In this document: positions 53,940-62,300 of the stretch, in pieces
How positions within the stretch are numbered: the first letter of the stretch is position 1
How the letters are laid out: each line of letters opens with the position of its first letter
Source of the DNA: Planctomycetota bacterium
GTDB taxonomy: Bacteria; Planctomycetota; Uabimicrobiia; Uabimicrobiales; Uabimicrobiaceae
Assembly (NCBI GenBank): GCA_029260735.1
Contig: JAJDCR010000092.1
Coordinates: forward strand, 1 to 64,000
Direction of reading: 5' to 3'
Length of the DNA stretch: 64,000 bases
Program-made: the position numbers and the translations under genes
The notes under the pieces: generated by a model
Seen by the model: only the letters and a program-made list of their open reading frames with translations
What the model was told of the DNA's origin: nothing
The model's database searches: none

Positions 53940-55037
53940 ATGATCGGAATTAAAGATTTAAATTTAGATCTTCTAAAAGAGCTTTCCGAAGCTTTTGGCC
54001 CTTCCGGGTATGAACATCGAACCGTTAAAATTGTCAAGGAATATATCACTCCTTATGTGGATGAAGTTAACTCTGATAAAACGGGCTCCTTTATTTTTGA
54101 AAAAAAGGGGAAAGAAGATGGTCCTGTCGTTTTAATGGCGGGACACGTCGATGAAATTGGTTTTATCATTACTCACATCAATGATAGTGGCTTCTTACGA
54201 TTTCTTCCAATAGGGGCTTGGTCAAACCAAACATTACTGGGACAAAAGGTTTCTATTGTCACCCGCAAAGGTAAAAAACTAACCGGAGTTATTTGTTCAG
54301 TTCCTCAAATACTCGTGCGCCGTAATGATGTTATAAAAAAAGAAGATATGTTTATTGATGTCGGATGTGGCAAGCGCAAAGAAGTAGAGGATATGGGAGT
54401 ACGAATTGGTGACCCCGTTGTCCCTTTGTCTCAGTTTGAGCTAATTAAAAACGGAAGTGTTGCTATGGGCAAAGCTTTCGATGATAGAGTTGGGGTCTTT
54501 GTTATACTTGAAACCATTCGTTTTTTGAAAGAATTGGGGATTGAACACCCTAACCGAATGGTCGGAGCGGCTACCGTTCAAGAAGAAATAGGAGTGCGCG
54601 GAGCTCGTACCACCGTTGCCACTGTAAAGCCAGATATTTCCTTTGCCATAGAATCTGATGTTGCTTCTGATATTCCTGGAATTCCAGAAGATAAAGCTTT
54701 TGCTAAAATGGGACACGGGATGTCTATTGTTACCTATGATGGCACGATGATGCCTAATATTTATCTACGAGAGTACGTTATTGACAAAGCGGAAGAATTA
54801 GAAATTCCTCATCAACTTTCAGCCATTGCGGCCGGAGGAACAGATGCAGGAGTTTTTCACCTCTATGAAAGAGGATGCCCTTCTCTTGTTTTAGGGGTTC
54901 CTTGTCGTCACATACATACCCACGTTAGCTTGCTTTCCTTAGAAGATGTCGCTAGCTGTATCCGTCTACTTCTTCAATTATCAACAAGATTAGACCACAA
55001 GACAGTCAAGGACTTTACTCCTTACTGGACAAGCTAA
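53940..55037 (+). CDS. M42-family metalloaminopeptidase
   Basis: Encodes 365 residues, the usual length for M42 (FrvX/YsdC/TET type). Metal and catalytic motifs occur in order: AGHVDEIGF, GKAFDDRVG, VQEEIGVRGA with the catalytic Glu pair, ESDVASDIPG, and CRHIHTHVS near the end. Members form large tetrahedral assemblies that degrade cytosolic peptides. AGAGGTATTTTTC precedes the ATG. A hairpin terminator follows. Confidence 0.93.
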   Translation: MIGIKDLNLDLLKELSEAFGPSGYEHRTVKIVKEYITPYVDEVNSDKTGSFIFEKKGKEDGPVVLMAGHVDEIGFIITHINDSGFLRFLPIGAWSNQTLLGQKVSIVTRKGKKLTGVICSVPQILVRRNDVIKKEDMFIDVGCGKRKEVEDMGVRIGDPVVPLSQFELIKNGSVAMGKAFDDRVGVFVILETIRFLKELGIEHPNRMVGAATVQEEIGVRGARTTVATVKPDISFAIESDVASDIPGIPEDKAFAKMGHGMSIVTYDGTMMPNIYLREYVIDKAEELEIPHQLSAIAAGGTDAGVFHLYERGCPSLVLGVPCRHIHTHVSLLSLEDVASCIRLLLQLSTRLDHKTVKDFTPYWTS

Positions 55038-55049
55038 TGATTAAAATAC

Positions 55050-55078
55050 GGGAGGCCCAAATGGTCTCCCAATTTTTC
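55050..55078 (+). terminator. Terminator of the M42 gene
   Basis: The stem 55050-55057 with 55063-55070 (GGGAGGCC/GGTCTCCC, one mismatch) and 5-base loop is followed by AATTTTTCTT. It lies 12 bases past the stop. Confidence 0.75.
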
Positions 55079-55084
55079 TTCTCA

Positions 55085-55251
55085 GGTGCTTGGAAAGAAA
55101 TAATCTCTCTAGTTGCGCAGCAGATTTTGTTTGCTAGCAAGGCGCTTTCGATGGCGCCTCTTGTCATTAAAATTTTTTCTGTAACAGAGAAGCAACGCAG
55201 CTAGCAAACAAAAGATCAAGCAGATAGGGAGATTATTTCTTTCCAAGTGCC
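55085..55251. repeat. MITE-like 167-bp nested palindrome
   Basis: The outer arms 55085-55111 and 55225-55251 match at about 24 of 27 positions. The inner arms 55125-55138 and 55200-55213 (core TTTTGTTTGCTAGC) match perfectly. A GGCGC/GCGCC stem lies near 55141-55158. It fills the space between the M42 terminator and the stop codon of the convergent gene, which it directly abuts. Confidence 0.75.
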
Positions 55252-56076
55252 TCATTCTTTTTTAGCCACAAAAGCGGCCAAATCTTCCGTATTCAGAGAC
55301 TCTAGCGGACAATAAGTCAGCTCAATTTGCCCTTGCTGATAAGGATTATGTTCTTCATTTGATAGAATGAATCGTCCGGCAAAACCTACAGGTTCTTTTT
55401 CACTGCGCCGAAAAGGCCAAATCTGAGCATTTAGCTGAAAATGTTCCATCCCTTTTTCGGGGTAAACGGCGGACCATTTCCCCTCCATAGATAAAACACA
55501 GTTTTTAATTTCTCCCTCAATCATTCCAATTCGCGGTCTTGTCAAAGAAGGAGAGTTGATTAAAAACATAAATCTTTCTTCTTTTCCCTCCGGATCAGAA
55601 AGAGAGTTGACCCAAGTGTAAAGTTTGATCGGCCCGCGTCCCCCATCCGGTAAACTCAACCCCTTCCAAAAACCTCGAATCCCTTGTCCTTTTAAAACCT
55701 CCCAGTTTTTTACTAGCCACGGGTCTACCACAACAGAACTTTTCATTTGGCGAGAGTTACGCTCAAACTGTAAGAGATAACCTTGAGGAGAAGATTTTTC
55801 GGGGAAAATCAAATGAAAAGCTTCCTCTTCGGCTTGTTCTCGGTATTTTAACAACTTATGACGAATGCGCATAATTGTCCCACGGACAGCTCCTGCCGAG
55901 GTTTCTTCTCCAATATTTTTCAGATGCGCACAAATGTCATTTGTAGTGGCCCTTTTTCCCTGAAGTGATTTTTCATACAAATACTCTAAAACCAAACGTT
56001 CAATAGGAGCATTGCAGAAATGCTGCTCAATGACAGCGTCTAATATTTCTTTCTTTTTTTCGTCAGTTAGCTTCAT
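55252..56076 (-). CDS. Possible winged-helix DNA-binding protein (hypothetical)
   Basis: Encodes 274 residues. Residues 1-85 resemble a winged helix: helices with RLVLEYLYEKSLQGKRATTNDICAHL (in two blocks) followed by basic GTIMRIRHKLLKYRE. The C-terminal ~170 residues are beta-rich with repeated Gly/Trp patterns (GIRGFWKGLSLPDGG, GKWSAVYPEKG) and are not recognised. It is divergent from the fatty acid synthase gene, with 240 bases between them that contain 11-bp direct repeats. A regulatory role there is a hypothesis. Confidence 0.55.
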   Translation of the reverse strand: MKLTDEKKKEILDAVIEQHFCNAPIERLVLEYLYEKSLQGKRATTNDICAHLKNIGEETSAGAVRGTIMRIRHKLLKYREQAEEEAFHLIFPEKSSPQGYLLQFERNSRQMKSSVVVDPWLVKNWEVLKGQGIRGFWKGLSLPDGGRGPIKLYTWVNSLSDPEGKEERFMFLINSPSLTRPRIGMIEGEIKNCVLSMEGKWSAVYPEKGMEHFQLNAQIWPFRRSEKEPVGFAGRFILSNEEHNPYQQGQIELTYCPLESLNTEDLAAFVAKKE

Positions 56077-56202
56077 ATTTTTTAGCGTTGTTAGTGCGTT
56101 AGTGAGCTTTTAGTGTTTCCTTAGTTTACTTAGAGTTTTTAGGTTAGTGACTTCGCATTGCCAGGTGGGTTTGCTAAGATTTAACCTGCACTCATACATT
56201 TT

Positions 56203-56235
56203 AATACATAAATAATACATAAATAATACATAAAT
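56203..56235. repeat. Three perfect 11-bp direct repeats before the FAS gene
   Basis: The unit AATACATAAAT occurs three times without interruption (56203-56213, 56214-56224, 56225-56235). The 11-bp period is close to one helical turn, as in arrays of binding sites. The array lies about 82 bases before the FAS start codon. A weak TTGCTA-18-TACATT pair (56171-56200) lies just upstream. Degenerate TTAGTG words fill 56085-56155. Confidence 0.75.
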
Positions 56236-56316
56236 AATTAAGCTCGAATGCTGCGATTATATAGATTGCAATCCTTCGAGACAATATATTTTTTAATAAT
56301 GAAAAAAGGAGAGAGC

Positions 56317-59300
56317 ATGAACGGCAACTTAATGTGGATTTATGCCCCTTACAAGAACGTAGAACTAAGAGCCCAGGTTCCAGAGAACTTGGCAACAGAG
56401 ATTTCTAAGCTTTGGCAAAACTATCACTCTCCTGTCAACGATGAAATAGAAGGGGTTCTCGATCTAATAGAGATATGGGAAAAACAAAAATCTAGCGTGA
56501 ACGGAGACTTTATTTTAGTCTTAGATAGTTTAAAAAAGCAAGCTATTCATTCTATTTCGCGTTCTCCTTTTAGTAATTATCAACCAACTAGTCGTTTTCA
56601 ATTGGCTTACAAAGAACTTCTTAAGCAAAAAAAATACTCTTCTCAACCAGCCATTATGAAGTTGGCCCAAGAAAAAAAAGTGGGTATCGTCCTTTCTTTT
56701 GCAGGAAACGCCAACGATTATTTTAGTGAATTAAAAGAGCTGTGGGAAAAATATCCGATTGTACAGCGTTTTCTAGAAAAATCAGAACGAGTTCTAGAAT
56801 CAGAGACAGAAACAAGACAGGCTCTAAAGTGTGGTTATTTAAGACAGGGAATGAGTTTTCTTACATGGTTGCAAGACGAAGAAAAAAAACCAGATAGTGC
56901 TTATTTATCTTCTTCTGCTGTCTCACAACCTTTAACTTTTTTGACTCAAATGTCTCGCTACTTTAGTTTATCTAGCCATGGTTTTGCTATAGACAACCCT
57001 ACTTCTTGGGTTAAGTCTCTTGTCGGGCATAGCCAAGGAATTATGTCTGCTCTTTTGATTTCCTTAGGTCTATCAGAAGAAGAACTTTTAGAGAAAGCGG
57101 CAGACACTTCGGCTTATTTGCTATGGCAAGGAATTCGGTGCCAAGAAAGCGTAGGAATTTTGTCTTGCTCTCGTGACATTGCTAAAAAGGCAGAAGAAGA
57201 AACGGGAGGAGCACCTTCTCCTATGGCTGTGATTGGTGGCTTTACCGCACAAGAGATCGAACAACTTAAGACACAGTATATTCAAACCCAGGGAGCTTGC
57301 TCTTGGGAGCTTTCTTTGCACAATGGCCCTTTGAAAAAAGTTATATCTGGTTTTCCTCAAGAGCTAGAGAGTTTTCGATATTTTTTAGAAAAACGTTTCT
57401 CTGACAAAAATTCTTTACCTCGGCAAGATTTTACTTTTAACTACTTACCAGCGTCCGCTCCTTTCCATTCTTCCTTGATGAATAAAGCGGCCCCACGACT
57501 ATTAGAGGATTTAAAGCGGATTAATTGGAGTGTTTCTCGCTCGGAGCTAAGACTACCAGTCTTTTCTACCGAGACAGGAGAAGATATTCGCGAAGCGAAT
57601 GATCTGGTTAATGAAGTTGTGCGCTTACAGGTTTTGGCTCCTGTCGATTGGCAAAAAACTCTTTCTTCTATCAATTCTTCGACGGGATACAGCCATATAG
57701 TTGATTTGGGTCCCGGAGAGGATATCGCTCGGTTATCTCGCTTTGTCATAGAAGGTTGTGGAGTAAAAGTAATAGCCGCCTCTAACCCTCGTGACCTTAG
57801 TGCTTTGGTCAGTCAGAAAAATGAGTCTATCCCTTGGGCCCAAGATTGGAGCGAGTTTGCTCCCACTACGCAAGAAAAAAACGGAAGAGAATACCTCTCT
57901 AACCGTTTTACTAATTGGTGTGGACGTTCCCCTATTATTTTACCAGGGATGACTCCTACCACGGTGACATCTAATATTGTGGCGGTAACCGCGAATGCCG
58001 GATTTGTCGCTGAGCTAGCTGGTGGGGGGCAAGTTACCGAAGAAATTTTTCGCAAGCGGATGGATGAGCTCAGAGAAAAACTAGAGCCCGGACAAGGAGT
58101 GGTCATTAATACTCTTTACCTAGACCCCTACTTGTGGGATCTTCAGATTAAGAAACAAGGTCTTATCTTTCAGCTAAAAAAAGAAGGCTATCCTATTATT
58201 GGAGTGACTATTTCAGCAGGGATTCCTGAAGTGAGAGAAGCGACGGAACTCATTAAAAAGCTTTGTGGTGCAGGTATTTTCTTAAACGCTTTTAAGCCAG
58301 GTACTCCTAAACAAATCGCAGAGGTTTTAAGCATTGCCGATGCTTTAGAAGAGTATCCTCTCTGTATGCAAGTCGAAGGAGGCTTAGCGGGAGGACATCA
58401 TGGCTGGTATGACCTACACCGAGTTTTAGTGCAAAACTACTATAAAATTCGCCAAAGAAAGAATCTCTTTGTTCTAGCAGGAGGAGGAATTCGGGAAGAA
58501 AAAGATGTTGTGGAGTTCTTGACAGGGGAATGGAGCACGGCTCGCTACGCTATGCCTAAAATGCCTTTAGATGGTGCCTTTATCGGAACACTTGCAATGG
58601 CTTGCCGAGAATCAGAAGCTTCTCTTTCTTGTAAAGAAGCTCTTCTGAAAACCGAAGGAACAAAAAGCTGGCAAGAATGGATTACTCCCGGACAAATAAA
58701 AGGAGAGATGACAACAGGAAAAAGTCCTTTAGATGCGGATATTTATTATATCGAAAATACAACTGCTAAACTAGGACGTCTCCTTGATAAAGTTGCTGGT
58801 AACGCTAAGGCAGTGGCCCAAGAAAAAGAAAGCATTCTTAATCTCATGAACCAAACGGCTAAACCGTTTTTTGGTGATCTCACGGAGATGTCTTACTTGG
58901 CGGTACTTCAGAGAATGGCCGATCTTATGGCGAGAGGTGAAAAAGGAATTTATGAGGATGGAGTTTGGATTGATAAGACCTATCGATCTCGCTTTGCTCT
59001 AATGGTCAAAAGAACTTTAGAGCGTTTTTCTCTAGAAGAAACGATCATTGTCGCCTCGGAATACAATACTCCTTCTAGTCTTCTTGCTAAAATTGCTACC
59101 GCCAGTGAATTAGTAGACGTATTGCCTTTATCAGCCTTCGACCAAGAATATTTCATTTACACTATATGTCAATCTCCTGGAAAACCAGTCAACTTTGTTC
59201 CCATTATTGATGAGAGTATCCGTAAATGGTATAAAAGCGACAGTCTTCACTTTTGTAATAGTGAACTTTATTCCGCGGATGAAGTTTTTCAAACTCCAGG

Positions 59301-62300
59301 ACCTCGCGCTGTCTCTGGTATAGATCGGATAAATGAACCGATTACAGAACTTTTTGGCCGTTTTCACAAAGCGGTTATAGATGCTTCCGAAAAAATAGCG
59401 CCTTTTCCAAAAAAAGAGCGTGAGTCTGTAGAGCAAAGCTTAAAAAGTATCGATTTTTCTTCCTCTAATATTTGTTTAGAAGAAACTCTTTCTTGTTTTT
59501 CTGGGCATCTAGTGCGTTTAATCAAAGCTCCTTGTTTAAGCCGAGGAAAGATAAGTTTTCCGAACTATATTCCTTCTTTAGTTCAGTCAGGGCAGGGAAA
59601 AACTTTGCTCTGTTTAGAAGAAAATGGAGAGCTGAAAAAGCTTACCTTAAAAGAGGACAGAGATTTACTTTCCTTAGAGATTTTCGAAGAAAATCAAATC
59701 TATCTAACTATATACCACAGTCTACCGACAGAAGAAGGTCGGATTGTTCCTTTAGAAATCCCCTTCTCTTGCCAACCTGATTTTTATCCCCCTTATGATT
59801 TTTCAGAACAAGAGGAGGAGAGAAAAGAAAACATTATTAGTTTTTATGAAGATCTTCTCTTTTTGGATGATTCTAATAAAAAACAAGAGTTTTCTCCAAA
59901 ATCACAAGAAGAAAAAAGAGTCACCAAAAATGACATAAAAGAGTATCTTCAAGCCGTTGCTCCGGGAAGTACCCCTCAAGACAAAATAACTCCTCCCTTA
60001 TCAATGGCCTTTGTTGTGGCCTGGAAACCGATTTTTCGAACTTTACTTTCCCCATCAGCCCGAGGAGATTTTTTCTCTTTGGTTCACTTAAGCAACGCCG
60101 TTGAGCAAGTTCATCCTTTTTTAGGGCAAGAGCATAGCTACCAAGTAGAAGCAGTTTTACATCAAGTCAAAACAGAACCTGAAGGCAAAACGGTTGTGGT
60201 TCGTGCTTGTATTAAAGATGAAAAAACTCTTTATGCCAAAGTCGAAAGTGCTTTTCTCTTTCGAGAAAAATCTTCTCTTTCTCAAGAAGAAAGCTTTGTT
60301 TCTCTATGGGAAGAGCCGACAAGAGCAGAAGAAATTTCTTTAGATACTCCTTACACTTTTAGTAAGAATACTACCCATATTCCTAACGAAACTCTCTTCT
60401 ATGCCTTAGCTAGCGGAGACTATAACCCTATTCACCGCGATTCAATTATTGCTTCCTGGATAGGGTTTTCTGAACCCATTGTCCATGGAATGTGGCTAAA
60501 AGCTAACGCTTTGCGGACAGTAGAAGAACATTTGGGAATACTCGGAGAGCAAAAAGTTCAGAAAATGGAGGTGAATTTTTCCTCCCCTGCTTTCCCCGGA
60601 GAAAAGATTACCACACAAACTCGGCATATTGCGATGCAAGAAGGTCGCTTAGTTTTAGAAGTAACTTCATTGGTCGAAAGGAAAGGGGAAAAACTTCCTG
60701 TACTCACGGGAAAAATTTACCTAAAAGCGCCTCGAACAGCTTTAGTTTTTCCGGGACAAGGTGTTCAAGTTACCGGAATGGGAAGTAAACTACGCCAAGA
60801 ATCTCGCTTAGTTCGTGAAGTTTGGACCCAAGCAGATATTTTTACTCGACAGAGTCTAGGTTTTTCTCTTTTAGAGATAGTTGAGAAAAACCCCAAGAAA
60901 ATCTATGTTCGAGGAGAAAAATGGGTTCACCAAGAAGGTGTCTTATTTCTCACTCAATTTACTCAAGTGGCTTTAGTCGTTCATGGAATTGCCACTTTGA
61001 CCGATTTAAAAAAACGATCTCTTTTCTCTAAAGACATGATGTTTGGAGGGCATAGTTTAGGAGAGTACTCCTCTCTAGCAGCTTGCGCCAATATTATCTC
61101 ACTAGAAAAAATGATCGAAGTGGTCTACCAACGCGGCCTGACAATGCAAAACTTTGTTCCCCGCAATGAAGAAGGAATATCTCCCTATGGAATGGGAGTG
61201 ATTTGTCCACACCGAGCAAATTTGTCCGAAGAAAAAGCCTTTGCTCTCGTCGCGGAGGTTGCCGAAAAAACACAGCTTCCTCTCGAAATTGTCAACCACA
61301 ATGTCCGAGGTCGTCAATATTCTGTTGCTGGTGATCTCAAAGCTCTCCAACTACTTAAAGTTCGCCTTGGTGAATTTTCTACCTCAGAAAAAAAAGCGTA
61401 CATGCCAGTTCCCGGAGTTGATGTTCCTTTTCACTCTTCGCTTTTAAAAACAGGAGTAGATCATTTTCGCCGCGTATTGAATAAAACATTTACTAGCGAC
61501 CAAGAATATAAAAATTTAGACGGACGTTATTTACCCAATTTAGTCGCACGCCCTTTTTCTTTGGAAAAAAGCTTTTTAGAAGAAACTTACCAAGTAACAG
61601 AGTCTATTGTTGTTAAAGAAATACTTGCCCAGCTTCCCCTTGCTTCTGAAAAAGAAGAGAAATGTCGTCGTCTTTTACTCATCGAGCTTTTGGCCTACCA
61701 ATTTGCTTTTCCTGTTCGCTGGATTGAAACCCAAGATCTATTTTTAGACTCTCTTAGTGGTATTGACCGCTTAGTAGAAGTGGGAGTAGAAACCCAACCC
61801 ACTTTGTCCAGTATGCTCCAGCAAACTATGCACTTTAGCTCTCAAGGAAGAAAAGACATTGAAGTGGTTCATGCAGAAAGAGACTACGAACAGATTTGTT
61901 TCTTAGCAACTCCTGAGTGGGAAGATGAAGAAACTGTCGTTGAAAAAACTTCTTCTCCGACCGCAGAAATCGTCAGTGAACCAAAACTCAGTTCCCCTCC
62001 TAAAGCAGAGCAAAAAACCTTTTCTCCCGCTCCTACAGGAAGTAAAATAGATATTCCTTCTTCGACAAAACATGCCGTGAAAACGATTCTTTCTTTGCAA
62101 GCAAAACTTTGGCCAGAAGAAATTGAAGCGGAAGAAACAGTTGATCAACTTCTGGGAGGAAATTCCTCTCGTCGTAACCAAGTCTTAGTTGATTTATGGA
62201 ATGAGTTTAATATTGCTCCTATGGACAGCGCTCATGAAATCCCTATTCAAGAACTCATCGCTTCTATCGAAAAAAATACGAAAAATCGCTACCAACAACC

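Noticed and set aside
56203..56235. Iterons of a replication origin
   Set aside because: Three 11-bp units next to a metabolic gene, without DnaA boxes or a rep gene, fit a promoter-region array better.
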